DNA of 64,000 nucleotides from Planctomicrobium sp051465645 (GTDB lineage Bacteria > Planctomycetota > Planctomycetia > Planctomycetales > Planctomycetaceae). The number at the start of each line of letters is the position of its first letter. Position 1 is the stretch's first letter. Made by a program: the position numbers and the translations under genes. Below the pieces are notes generated by a model that was not told the DNA's origin, did not search any database, and saw nothing but the letters and a program-made list of their open reading frames with translations. The DNA lies in NCBI RefSeq assembly GCF_051465645.1, contig NZ_CP195790.1, positions 3,658,001-3,722,000 of the forward strand, in the 5' to 3' direction. Below are positions 27,279 through 36,180 of the stretch, piece after piece.

Positions 27279-28691
27279 ATGGTAGGACAGCAAGACGACC
27301 TTCCCAGCCAGCCAGCTGCTGGAACAATGCGGGAACTGTTGCAGGTATCATTTCCACTCGTGGTCAGTGCTGGTTCTCTGTCACTGATGAATGTGGTTGA
27401 CCGCATCTTCATCGCGCAATTGAGTGTCGACGCTCTCGCAGCCACATTGCCTGCAGCCATGTTGAGCTGGACTTCCATCAGTCTTGCATACGGAATCGTT
27501 GGATATGCCAACGCGTTTGCCTCTCAGTATGAAGGTGCCGGTCGCAAAGAACGTGTTGCGGCATCGATCTGGCAGGGACTGCTCATTGCTCTGGTGAGCG
27601 GCATTGGCCTGTTGCCAATGATGATCTACGCCCCACAGATCTTTGCCATGATGGGGCATACCCCGCATGTGCAGGCGTTGGAAGTCACTTATTTTCGCTG
27701 GCTCTGTCCGGTCGCTATTCCCACTCTGTTAACCGCGGTTCTCTCGGCATTCTTCACAGCGAGAAAACGATCCGCCGTCATCATGTGGGTGAACGTCGTG
27801 ACGTCACTTTTAAATGTCGTCGGGGCCTATATTCTCGTCTTTGGCATCGGCTCCTTCAAAGGACTGGATATCGCCGGCGCTGCGATTGCCACTGTTGCAG
27901 CCCAATCCATCGGGGCGATTGCACTGGCGATTCTGATGTTTCGTGACGGCAAACGGGAAGGCTATCCGTTCCGTGAGACATGTCGGATCGAATGGCCATT
28001 GTTCAGCCGCATGATTCGCTACGGCTTCCCCAACGGAATCCAAATGTTCCTCGATGTGGGGGCATTCACGCTTTTCGTTGCGTTTGTCGGGCAGTTAGGC
28101 GCAGTCGAACAGGCAGCAACAAATCTGGCATTCACCCTGAATTCACTGGCATTCATTCCCATGATCGGTATGGGGACCGCAATCGTGACGCTTGTCGGCC
28201 ATCGCATTGGTGAAGGGCGTGCCGAACTTGCAGTCAGAACTGTCTGGAAAGCAATGTTTCTCGCAGGCGGGTACATGATTGCATTCGCAATTCTCTACCT
28301 GTCGTTGCCAGACCTGATTCTCAAACCGTTCATGAATAGTTCAGAGGTCGAGCTTTTCAATGAGATGCGGCCAACCGTGGTCGTACTGTTGAAGTACGTC
28401 GCGCTCTATACATTCTTCGATGCCATGGCGATTGTATTTGGCGCCGCAGTTCGAGGAGCGGGAGACACGACATTCTCCCTGGTCTTTTCCATGTTATGCG
28501 GCTGGCTGCTGATGGTGGTCCCAGCCTACTTGTCCGTTCGCAACGGCTGGGGGCTGCATGGATGTTGGATCGCTGTGACCGTCACCGTTTTTGTGATGGG
28601 ATTCGGCTTCTTATGGCGATTCCAGGGGGGAAAATGGAAGACGATGCAAGTAATCGAGAAGACACCACTTGAACTCCCGGACGAAGTCTGA
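27279..28691 (+). CDS. MATE family efflux transporter
   Basis: A 470-residue protein with about 12 membrane helices in two MatE repeats. The first starts LLQVSFPLVVSAGSLSLMNVVDRIFIAQL and the second around MIRYGFPNGIQMFLDVGAFTLFVAFVG. The PMIGMGTAIVTLVGHRIGEG segment is typical. It exports cationic or drug-like molecules against Na+ or H+; the substrate is unknown. An ATG at 27279 fits the family start. Monocistronic by spacing. Confidence 0.9.
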   Translation: MVGQQDDLPSQPAAGTMRELLQVSFPLVVSAGSLSLMNVVDRIFIAQLSVDALAATLPAAMLSWTSISLAYGIVGYANAFASQYEGAGRKERVAASIWQGLLIALVSGIGLLPMMIYAPQIFAMMGHTPHVQALEVTYFRWLCPVAIPTLLTAVLSAFFTARKRSAVIMWVNVVTSLLNVVGAYILVFGIGSFKGLDIAGAAIATVAAQSIGAIALAILMFRDGKREGYPFRETCRIEWPLFSRMIRYGFPNGIQMFLDVGAFTLFVAFVGQLGAVEQAATNLAFTLNSLAFIPMIGMGTAIVTLVGHRIGEGRAELAVRTVWKAMFLAGGYMIAFAILYLSLPDLILKPFMNSSEVELFNEMRPTVVVLLKYVALYTFFDAMAIVFGAAVRGAGDTTFSLVFSMLCGWLLMVVPAYLSVRNGWGLHGCWIAVTVTVFVMGFGFLWRFQGGKWKTMQVIEKTPLELPDEV

Positions 28692-28922
28692 CAGCGTGAA
28701 TGGACAGTCGCGGCGGGTTAGCTTGGTTCAAACGTTCTCATGCGTCACGAAATTTCATTCAGCCTCAATCCCCTTTGAATCAGGCATGACAGGTGTGAGA
28801 AAATGCGGTAGTCTCGAAATTGAAGCAGATTGCCTCACCGTGTTCCTCTCCGGCAGATGTCTCAACTGGCGCGTGCCGACTCATCAGAGAAGTGACGGGA
28901 ACCATCACTTTCGACCAGCAAT

Positions 28923-29573
28923 ATGCCGCATCCTTCCAACGATTCTTCACTCGACACATTAGTGGATCAGGTGATCCATGGTGATCGCGGAGCGCTGGCA
29001 CAGCTCTTCGATTACTATCGAGACCGATTGTGGAGGATCGTCCAGTTCCGAATGGATCGTCGACTCGTGGGGCGAATCGACGCTGATGATGTTCTGCAGG
29101 AAGCGTATCTGGACGCAGAGAAGAGGATTGAACACTTCCTCTATGATTCCCCGGACTCGTTCTTTATCTGGTTGCGAATGATCGTCAATCAGACATTGAT
29201 TGATGTTCACCGACGGCATCTGGGAACCCAGGCACGGGATGCCAGCCGGGAAAAATCCATCTCCGGAGGCTGGAGTTCCGAGTCGACTTCGTTTTCCCTT
29301 TCCCGTCACCTGCTGGACGGGATCACGTCCCCCAGTCAGGCGGTCGTCAAAGCCGAACTGGCGGAGCAGCTCAACCTTGCACTGGAGGGGATGACTCATC
29401 TCGACCGTGAGGTGCTCGCTCTCCGGCATTTCGAGGAATTGACCAACAGCGAAACCGCCCGAGCACTGGCAATTTCTGAACAGGCGGCAAGTCTTCGCTA
29501 TGTCCGAGCGATTGGACGGCTTCGCAAAATCCTTGAAGCATTGCCGGGGTTTCGAGACCGGTTGCCACAATAG
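28923..29573 (+). CDS. ECF-type RNA polymerase sigma factor
   Basis: A 216-residue protein. Sigma region 2 spans residues ~15-85 (LFDYYRDRLWRIVQFRMDRR, IDADDVLQEAYLDAEKRI). A linker of ~50 residues, longer than usual (SREKSISGGWSSESTSFSLS), precedes region 4 (LNLALEGMTHLDREVLALRHFEELTNSETARALAISEQAASLRY), whose HTH reads the -35. The protein resembles the expanded planctomycete ECF groups that lack an adjacent anti-sigma gene, and none is adjacent here. Targets unknown. Confidence 0.88.
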   Translation: MPHPSNDSSLDTLVDQVIHGDRGALAQLFDYYRDRLWRIVQFRMDRRLVGRIDADDVLQEAYLDAEKRIEHFLYDSPDSFFIWLRMIVNQTLIDVHRRHLGTQARDASREKSISGGWSSESTSFSLSRHLLDGITSPSQAVVKAELAEQLNLALEGMTHLDREVLALRHFEELTNSETARALAISEQAASLRYVRAIGRLRKILEALPGFRDRLPQ

Positions 29574-29683
29574 CCTCGCATCTTCTACCGTGTGCAGCGC
29601 GGGAAATGTCGAGATCGGGCCGCTGGCTCAATCGGCCGTCATTCCGCAAGTGAACTCAGAATCCGTCTACCCGGAATGACATC

Positions 29684-30376
29684 ATGTCGAGTGGGATCGA
29701 ACTTTTCCTGGCCGCAGTTGCCTCTGCCTTCATCGGATCAATTCCGTTCAGCCTTTTGATTGCAAAATGGGTGGCTGGCATCGACTTGCGGAAACACGGC
29801 AGCGGCAACGTCGGGGCCACCAACGTCGCCAGAACACTCGGCGCCAAATGGGGATTCATCGCCCTGTTGATGGATGCCGCGAAAGGCGCTTTGCCGACAG
29901 CATTGTTTCCATTATTCCTCAGTCATGCTTCCCCGGAGCTCGTCAATGAGAAGGTTCTCTGCGGAGCGTGCGCTGTGCTGGGACACATGTTTTCTCCATT
30001 CATCGGATTCAAAGGGGGCAAAGGAGTCGCAACTGCACTCGGTGTTGTGACCGTCCTGGCTCCCGCTGCGACAGGTTGCGCGCTGCTCGCTTTCATCCTG
30101 ACATTCGCCCTGTCCAGAATCGTTTCGCTTTCTTCAATCGTTGCGGCAATCACTTACGCCGTTGTTGAATTCATTCTGATGGGTGAAAAGCTTTGGGCGC
30201 CCAACTCCTGGGCTCTCGGCGTATTTGCAGTCGCGATTCCGTTGCTGATTCTGATCCGACATCGGACCAACATCGTGCGATTGCTGAAAGGCGAGGAACC
30301 AAAGCTGACATTCAAAAAGAAAACGTCTTCTGAGACGAGTTCAGAGAAAACTCCAGAGGAAGTTCACAAATCGTAG
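29684..30376 (+). CDS. plsY: Glycerol-3-phosphate acyltransferase PlsY
   Basis: A 230-residue inner-membrane enzyme that transfers acyl from acyl-phosphate to glycerol-3-phosphate, the first step of phospholipid synthesis. The three family motifs are present: GSIPFSLLIAKWVAGIDLRKHGSGNVGATNVAR, GHMFSPFIGFKGGKGVAT and the RHRTNIVRLLKGEE end. About five to six hydrophobic helices. A Ser/Thr/Lys-rich tail of ~25 residues after the usual end is an extension. PlsX is not adjacent. Confidence 0.94.
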   Translation: MSSGIELFLAAVASAFIGSIPFSLLIAKWVAGIDLRKHGSGNVGATNVARTLGAKWGFIALLMDAAKGALPTALFPLFLSHASPELVNEKVLCGACAVLGHMFSPFIGFKGGKGVATALGVVTVLAPAATGCALLAFILTFALSRIVSLSSIVAAITYAVVEFILMGEKLWAPNSWALGVFAVAIPLLILIRHRTNIVRLLKGEEPKLTFKKKTSSETSSEKTPEEVHKS

Positions 30377-30538
30377 TGACCTGCCTGATCGAATAGAGTC
30401 TTTTTCGAAAATCTGTTTGTCAGCAATCGCAATTCCTTTGCGGTTTGATCTGTTTTGCAAGCAAACTGCACATAACGAGCAAACGTTGATACAATTCAGC
30501 AAGAAACGGATTCGGCATTGAAGGGACTGGAGCACGTC

Positions 30539-30991
30539 ATGGGGACTCGAAAATCAAATCCAGATGAAGTTCAGGAAATTCGAGAGATCCTGCGAACGGC
30601 CGGGCTGCGAAGTACTCCGGCACGCATTTCAGTCCTGCAACTGCTTCGAGCCGCTCACACTCCGCAGACTCACGCGGATATTGCAGACCAGCTTGTTCCG
30701 CTAGGTTTCGACAAAACGACCGTCTTCCGCAATCTGACCGATATGGCCGACGCAGGAATCGTTCGTCGCACCGAACTGGGCGACCATGTCTGGCGATTTG
30801 AGTACCGTGATGCCGATAGCCATGAGGATGGTCATCCCCATTTTGTCTGCATCGACTGCGGCGGAGTCACCTGCTTAGGCGATCTCGAGTTCACTCAATC
30901 TTCCCGGAACCGCTCTGACGAAATCGGCCGCATTACCGAGATTCTGCTGAAGGGCCACTGCACATCCTGCACTTCAACGGTTGAGAAGTAA
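30539..30991 (+). CDS. Fur-family metal-dependent regulator
   Basis: A 150-residue protein from ATG 30539 (GGAG about eight bases upstream; a TTG at 30518 would add seven residues). The N-terminal winged helix includes LRTAGLRSTPARISVLQLL and DKTTVFRNLTDMADAGIV. The C-terminal domain has HEDGHPHFVCIDCGG and CTSC, giving the two Cys pairs of the structural zinc site. It could sense Fe, Zn or peroxide (Fur, Zur or PerR); the residues seen do not decide. It is convergent with purD. Confidence 0.9.
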   Translation: MGTRKSNPDEVQEIREILRTAGLRSTPARISVLQLLRAAHTPQTHADIADQLVPLGFDKTTVFRNLTDMADAGIVRRTELGDHVWRFEYRDADSHEDGHPHFVCIDCGGVTCLGDLEFTQSSRNRSDEIGRITEILLKGHCTSCTSTVEK

Positions 30992-30992
30992 C

Positions 30993-31038
30993 AAAAAAAC
31001 GTGCCGGTCTCCAATGCTGGAAACCGACACGTCTTGTT
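30993..31038. terminator. Terminator between the Fur-family gene and purD
   Basis: Imperfect stem ACGTGCCGGT / ACCGACACGT plus CCA/TGG near the loop, with A7 on the left serving as a U-tract for purD on the minus strand. Confidence 0.7.
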
Positions 31039-31052
31039 GAACTCGCTTCTCG

Positions 31053-32333
31053 CTATTCGGCTGAGCGTGCCTTGTCGGAGATGTCTTTTCGACACCAGGC
31101 TCCCTGCCAGCGAATGCAACGAACCGCTTCATAGGCTTTTCGTTTTGCATCGGAAACGTTGTCACCCAGTGCAGTCACGCCAAGGACGCGGCCCCCTGTG
31201 TTGACGACTTGTCCCTTCTGCATGGCTGTTCCTGCATGGAACACCTTCACGTCCGGCAGTGCATCGGCAGCGTCCAGACCACGAATCGGGTGCCCGGTCG
31301 AGAGCTTCCCTGGGTATCCTTCGGAGGCCATCACAACGCAAACCGCTGTCCGTTCATCCCACTCCAGCTGTGGCAGATCTTTGAGTTTTCCGTCAGCTGC
31401 AGCACAGAGAACGTCGAAGAGATCCGTCTTCAAACGCATGAGAATCGCTTGTGCTTCCGGATCACCGAGTCGCACATTGTATTCGAGAACTTTGGGTCCC
31501 TGAGCAGTCAGCATCAGACCGGCGTAAAGAACCCCTTTGAATTCCGTTCCGTTCACGCGCATCGTGTGCACGGTTGGAATCAGGATCTTCTCAATCACAC
31601 TGTCCATCAACTCCGGAGTTGCGAACGGAGCAGGGCTGTAGGCTCCCATCCCGCCGGTGTTGGGTCCGGTGTCGCCATCGTAGGCCGCTTTGTGATCCTG
31701 GGCGGCTTCAAGAGTGATGATCGTTTTGCCATCGACCAGTGCCAGAATACTGACTTCCTGACCGACCAGCTTCTCTTCAATCACAACTGTTTTGCCAGCG
31801 TCCCCAAAGGCCTTCTGCGTCATCATCAAATTGACGGCCGCAATCGCCTCGTCTTTGGTTTCGCAAACAGAAACCCCTTTGCCTGCCGCAAGACCATCAG
31901 CCTTCACGACGAGCGGAGTTTCTTCACGTTCCTGAATGAAGTTAATGGCCGCTTCTGCGTCCTTGAACACACGATAATCCGCTGTCGGGACGCTCGCCTG
32001 TCGAATGATGTCTTTGCAGAATGCTTTACTGCCTTCGAGGTTGGCAGCAGCTTTCGATGGCCCGAAGACACGCAGGCGCGCCTTCTTGAATGCGTCGACG
32101 ACACCAGCCACGAGCGGCGCTTCTGGACCAACGACGGTCAGATCGATCTTCTCGTTTTTCGCGAACTGAACGAGACGGTCAGCATCAGTTCCCTCGATGT
32201 CGATGTTCACAACATCGGCACCAATTCCGGCATTCCCCGGTGCGCAGTAAACCTGCGTCACTTTGGGAGACTGCTTCAGTTTCCAGGCGAGGACGTGTTC
32301 ACGACCACCTGATCCGACCACCAGCACTTTCAT
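31053..32333 (-). CDS. purD: Phosphoribosylamine-glycine ligase
   Basis: A 426-residue ATP-grasp enzyme of purine synthesis. It opens MKVLVVGSGGREHVLAWKL, followed by VVGPEAPLVAGVVD, FGPSKAAANLEGSKAFCK, ADGLAAGKGV, the PurD signature GPNTGGMGAYSP and NVRLGDPEAQ. Start 32333 is chosen because the conserved N-terminus begins there, with AGAGGA upstream; GTG 32354 would add seven residues. The length equals that of E. coli PurD. It stands alone, not in a pur operon. Confidence 0.95.
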   Translation of the reverse strand: MKVLVVGSGGREHVLAWKLKQSPKVTQVYCAPGNAGIGADVVNIDIEGTDADRLVQFAKNEKIDLTVVGPEAPLVAGVVDAFKKARLRVFGPSKAAANLEGSKAFCKDIIRQASVPTADYRVFKDAEAAINFIQEREETPLVVKADGLAAGKGVSVCETKDEAIAAVNLMMTQKAFGDAGKTVVIEEKLVGQEVSILALVDGKTIITLEAAQDHKAAYDGDTGPNTGGMGAYSPAPFATPELMDSVIEKILIPTVHTMRVNGTEFKGVLYAGLMLTAQGPKVLEYNVRLGDPEAQAILMRLKTDLFDVLCAAADGKLKDLPQLEWDERTAVCVVMASEGYPGKLSTGHPIRGLDAADALPDVKVFHAGTAMQKGQVVNTGGRVLGVTALGDNVSDAKRKAYEAVRCIRWQGAWCRKDISDKARSAE

Positions 32334-32722
32334 CGTCGAAATATCCTCTGCCACGCCGTGTCAGGCGTGATCGACCAAGGGCAACACGAGCGATCCGCTC
32401 GTCTATTTTGTCAGCGTAGCGACCGATTTGATCACAGTATTGTCTCTGCGATCATTTTTACTGCACGACGACAGTCGCTACATCAATTTCAAATCGAATC
32501 AGGAACTCGATTCAGGCAGAACAGAAGTCGGACTCCTGTGCCGTTGTCGTGACTCACAAAGGAATCATTGAGTATAGTCTGGCAAAGGACTCGTCGCGAG
32601 CAGGGATAAGTGGTCCGGCAGAAAAATTATCCTGAGCCCTTTCATTCAACGGCTCAACAGGTTACGACGAGACCAACAGCGTATCTCATTCCGGAACAGG
32701 TCGGAATCTGGTGGAGACAACC
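32334..32722. other. Divergent spacer between purD and the SDR gene
   Basis: About 390 bases with no supported coding frame and no recognised riboswitch or repeat. The last stretch carries GGTGGAG, the SD for the SDR gene. Confidence 0.4.
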
Positions 32723-33484
32723 GTGTCGTCTTTTGGAAATCTGACTGGAAAACGCGCTGTTGTGACAGGTGCGTCTTCCGGAATTGGCCGCGAAATCGCC
32801 ATGGAACTCGCTCGCGCCGGGTGCGACATCATTGTCCATTATGGCCGATCGGAAGAAGCGGCAAACCGTGTCGTCGAAGCCATCACGGCGCTGGGACGCA
32901 ACAGTGTTTCCCATCAGCTTTCACTCCCATCAGATTCCATTCAGGCGTTTGTCGATGATGCCTGGTCGGTCTGGGATGGAATTGATATCTGGATCAACAA
33001 CGCAGGAGCCGACCTGTTGACCGGACCGGGTGCCAAACGCAATTTTGCAGAGAAGCTCGAAATGCTCTGGGAGGTTGATGTTCAGGGGACGGTTCATCTG
33101 TCTCGCGCCGCTTTGACCAAGATGAAGCAGGCTGGCTCCGGGACGATCTTGAATATCGGCTGGGATCAGGCAGATCGTGGCATGGAAGGGGACAGTGCCG
33201 AACTCTTTTCCATTGCGAAAAATGGAATCATGGGGTTCACACGATCCTTATCTCTGACTGCTGCCCCGGAAGTTCGCGTGAACTGTATTGCTCCCGGCTG
33301 GATTCAAACCGCCTGGGGAGAACAGGTCCACTCGGAATGGCAGGAACGTGTGATTCGCGAAACCCCGCTGCGACGCTGGGGACTCCCTTCGGATATCGCC
33401 AAACTCGCCAGATTTCTCGTGAGCGATGATGCTGCGTACATCACCGGTCAGGTCATCAACGCCAACGGCGGCGCCATCCGCTAA
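32723..33484 (+). CDS. SDR-fold protein lacking the canonical catalytic Ser and Tyr
   Basis: A protein of 253 residues from GTG 32723 (GGAG seven bases upstream; GTG 32711 also possible). The Rossmann dinucleotide motif GASSGIG, WINNAG and the C-terminal NCIAPGWIQT and GQVINANGG are normal for classical short-chain dehydrogenases. At the active site the usual Ser is replaced (NIGWD instead of NIxS) and the YxxxK motif reads FSIAK, so Tyr is Phe while Lys remains. It would bind NAD(P) but probably does not do standard carbonyl reduction; a dehydratase-like, binding or regulatory role is possible. Confidence 0.85.
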   Translation: MSSFGNLTGKRAVVTGASSGIGREIAMELARAGCDIIVHYGRSEEAANRVVEAITALGRNSVSHQLSLPSDSIQAFVDDAWSVWDGIDIWINNAGADLLTGPGAKRNFAEKLEMLWEVDVQGTVHLSRAALTKMKQAGSGTILNIGWDQADRGMEGDSAELFSIAKNGIMGFTRSLSLTAAPEVRVNCIAPGWIQTAWGEQVHSEWQERVIRETPLRRWGLPSDIAKLARFLVSDDAAYITGQVINANGGAIR

Positions 33485-33698
33485 GACCGATCCGGTTTGT
33501 TGAATTGGTCGCGCAGCTGTCTTCTCTGGCAGAGAGAGTCAGAATCCCTCGCGCCAGATCCCTGCGCGCATCTCGGATTCGCTTCAAATCAGTCCGCGAT
33601 CTCAGAGGGCCCCTCAGCGGAATTTGCAATGGCATCAATGCCTGTCGATCTATAGTCTAATGGAGTGACCAGATTGTCAGCCGCACAGGAGCGTTCCG

Positions 33699-34700
33699 AT
33701 GTCACGATTTCAAGTTGTCGTTACCGACTTCATTCGTTCTCCACTGGATCTTGAACAACGGCATCTTGGAGATATCGCAGACGTCACCGCACTTGAAGCG
33801 ATGAGCGAAGACGATCTGACAGGGCGAATCGAAGAAGTCGACGCAATGATGGTCTACCACTTCATTACGTTGTCAGCGAAGACAATCAACCGACTCAAGA
33901 AGTGCAAGTTGATCGTCCGGTGCGGGGTCGGATTCGACAATGTCGACTTGAACGCAGCCAAAGCAAAAGGAATTCCTGTCGCCAATGTCCCGGACTATGG
34001 GACAGAAGAAGTCGCCGACAGCGCGATCGGGTTAACACTCTCCCTGACGCGCGGGATTCATCTCGCCAACAGTCGAATGCAGCGTCAGGCGGATGCCTGG
34101 ACCTATCATCAGGTCGTCCCTTTGAATCGCCATCGAACCATGGTCTTCGGGCTTCTCGGCATGGGGAGAATCGGCATTGCGACCGCATTGAGAGCAAAAG
34201 CACTGGGCATGCGAGTCGTCTACTTTGATCCCTATATCGCATCAGGACTCGACAAGGCGATCGGAGTCGAACAAGTCGATTCCCTTCAAGAACTCCTCTC
34301 CATCTCGGATGTTCTGAGCATTCACTGCCCGCGCACTCCAGAGACCTCACATCTCATCAACGCAGAGACCATTGCCCGAATGAAGCCGGGTTCGTATCTC
34401 GTCAATACGTCGCGGGGCGGGGTCGTCGATGCCGTCGCCGTCCTCCATGCTCTCGAATCCGGACACCTCCGGGGAGCCGCTCTCGACGTTCTGGAAGTCG
34501 AGCCTCCGCACGCTGATGATCCGGTTGTCCAAGCGTGGCGCAATCCGGAGCACCCCGCGTTCGATCGACTGATTCTTAACCCTCACTCGGCGTTCTATTC
34601 GGAGCAGGGACTGGACGACATGCGAATTAAAGGGAGCGCAAACTGCCGTCGGGCTCTCCTTGGAGAACGGATCATCAACGTTGTGAACGAAGTCTGGTAG
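33699..34700 (+). CDS. D-isomer 2-hydroxyacid dehydrogenase, CtBP-like
   Basis: A 333-residue NAD-dependent enzyme. The catalytic-domain start (VVVTDFIRSPLDLEQR) is followed by LIVRCGVGFDNVD, the NAD motif GLLGMGRIG, catalytic Arg in NTSRGGVVD, Glu in VEPP, and His in LNPHSAFYSEQ. The PHSAFYSEQ ending is typical of the CtBP-like subgroup (C-terminal binding protein family), present in many bacteria as a dehydrogenase of unknown 2-ketoacid substrate. CAGGAGCG lies about seven bases before the ATG. Monocistronic; convergent with the DAB operon. Confidence 0.88.
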   Translation: MSRFQVVVTDFIRSPLDLEQRHLGDIADVTALEAMSEDDLTGRIEEVDAMMVYHFITLSAKTINRLKKCKLIVRCGVGFDNVDLNAAKAKGIPVANVPDYGTEEVADSAIGLTLSLTRGIHLANSRMQRQADAWTYHQVVPLNRHRTMVFGLLGMGRIGIATALRAKALGMRVVYFDPYIASGLDKAIGVEQVDSLQELLSISDVLSIHCPRTPETSHLINAETIARMKPGSYLVNTSRGGVVDAVAVLHALESGHLRGAALDVLEVEPPHADDPVVQAWRNPEHPAFDRLILNPHSAFYSEQGLDDMRIKGSANCRRALLGERIINVVNEVW

Positions 34701-34716
34701 AACTCAGTAGTAGAAC

Positions 34717-36180
34717 TCAGTGAGGAGCATGCTCCCCGGTTGCGTTCACAGGCTCGGACGTCTCCAGAGATCGACGGGACTGCATGATATCCTTCGCTGC
34801 TTCAAAACGAGAATCGATCCCCGGCTGCGGCCAGATTCCCAGCAGCACGATGATGGCAGTCACCCCTATCACAGAGAAACGTTCTCTCGTCTGCATTCGC
34901 AGGGAAATTGTGGTGCGATGCTGCGTTCCGGTGAAGATTGCCAGATAGACCATGACGATCGCAATTCCGTTCAACGCCGACGCCAGCACAACCATGATGC
35001 TAATGAAGGGGTAAACCGAAACGACACTTTCCACGATCATTTCTGCCCCGATGAACCCGAAGGTGCCCGGGAATCCGACTGCGGTCAAACCGGTCAGTAA
35101 GAAGAATGCAGCAAGCGTCGGCATGTGGTCGAACAACCCGTGATACTCCTTCAGCGAGAGGACACCAGCACGGCTTTCCACGCTCCGTAGGACAAGACCA
35201 AAGCCGCCAAGTGCCAGACCTACAGAGAGCCAGAGCGACAGGGCACCCGTCAGCCCAACAGCGGTGACAAGTTCCAGTCCCACAAGAACCAGAGACGACT
35301 GACTGAGAAACAGATACGCATAAAAACGACGCGACTCTTTCTGCACCAAAGCCAGCCCTGCGGCATAAACAGCAGTGAAAACCGAGATCAACGCAACCGT
35401 TCTGAGAATCCAGTCCGGGGCAGTCGGCAAGAGCAAACGAGTCGCCAGATAAACTCCAGGCATCGGGGCCACAAACATCAATGCTGTCCCGAAGGTGGCC
35501 CGTTGAAAGAGGTCTGGCAACCACGTATGGAATGGAAACATCCCTGTCCGGATCAACACGGCAAGCACAAGCAGAATGGTCCCGACCGTCTCTCCGGTCG
35601 AATGATTCGGCATCGACGTGACAAGGAATTGTCCAACGACCATCAACAAAACGCATGCCCCCATATACAGGGAGTAGATGCGCGTTGGCTGATGACGTTG
35701 CCGCAGTTCAAGCCACGGCGGAATCATTGCCAGCCCAAGTAACGTAATGACAGCCCATGGATCGCGACACGAAAACGCCGCGAGCAACACGGTTGATCGG
35801 AGAAGAAACAGGGAGAACGGAAACTGCTTCAGCTTGGATCGCAGTGTCGTCCATGCCACCAGTAACAGCAGCAACGACGTCAGCGGTAACAACGGAGCAT
35901 TGAGATGATCGATTGTCAGTAAGTGCGGGCCGCATCCATTCACACCGGGCCATTGCATTCCAGATGATAAATGACCAACGACGGGTTGCACGACCGCATT
36001 CGAGGTGCGCTGAACCGAAAAATCAATCCAGGCCCCGAGTGTCATCACAAACGAAACGGCAGTGATCGCAATACAGATCAGTCTTGCGATCTCTGGATTC
36101 CGTTGAAAGCGGATTAAAAGGGAACCAAGCAGAGGAACCCCGATCGCACATTCTAACCATGGGAAATGGAGTTCATTCAT
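34717..36180 (-). CDS. NuoM/NuoN-like proton-translocating membrane subunit
   Basis: A 487-residue protein of at least 12 hydrophobic helices with the Proton_antipo_M domain. Features include GMFPFHTWLPDLFQRATFGTALMF (the conserved Lys/His-type half-channel region of Nuo antiporter subunits), GLALVQKESRRFYAYLFLSQSSLVL, and TAVGFPGTFGFIGAEMIVE. Its ATG overlaps the stop of the NuoL-like gene (ATGA), so it is translationally coupled. Characterised DAB systems need only DabA and one DabB, so this is an additional antiporter-like subunit. Complex I genes are absent from the window. Confidence 0.85.
   Translation of the reverse strand: MNELHFPWLECAIGVPLLGSLLIRFQRNPEIARLICIAITAVSFVMTLGAWIDFSVQRTSNAVVQPVVGHLSSGMQWPGVNGCGPHLLTIDHLNAPLLPLTSLLLLLVAWTTLRSKLKQFPFSLFLLRSTVLLAAFSCRDPWAVITLLGLAMIPPWLELRQRHQPTRIYSLYMGACVLLMVVGQFLVTSMPNHSTGETVGTILLVLAVLIRTGMFPFHTWLPDLFQRATFGTALMFVAPMPGVYLATRLLLPTAPDWILRTVALISVFTAVYAAGLALVQKESRRFYAYLFLSQSSLVLVGLELVTAVGLTGALSLWLSVGLALGGFGLVLRSVESRAGVLSLKEYHGLFDHMPTLAAFFLLTGLTAVGFPGTFGFIGAEMIVESVVSVYPFISIMVVLASALNGIAIVMVYLAIFTGTQHRTTISLRMQTRERFSVIGVTAIIVLLGIWPQPGIDSRFEAAKDIMQSRRSLETSEPVNATGEHAPH

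Noticed and set aside
31209..32312. 367-codon open frame antisense to purD
   Set aside because: Shadow of a well-supported purD; composition is His/Phe/Arg-rich without any motif.
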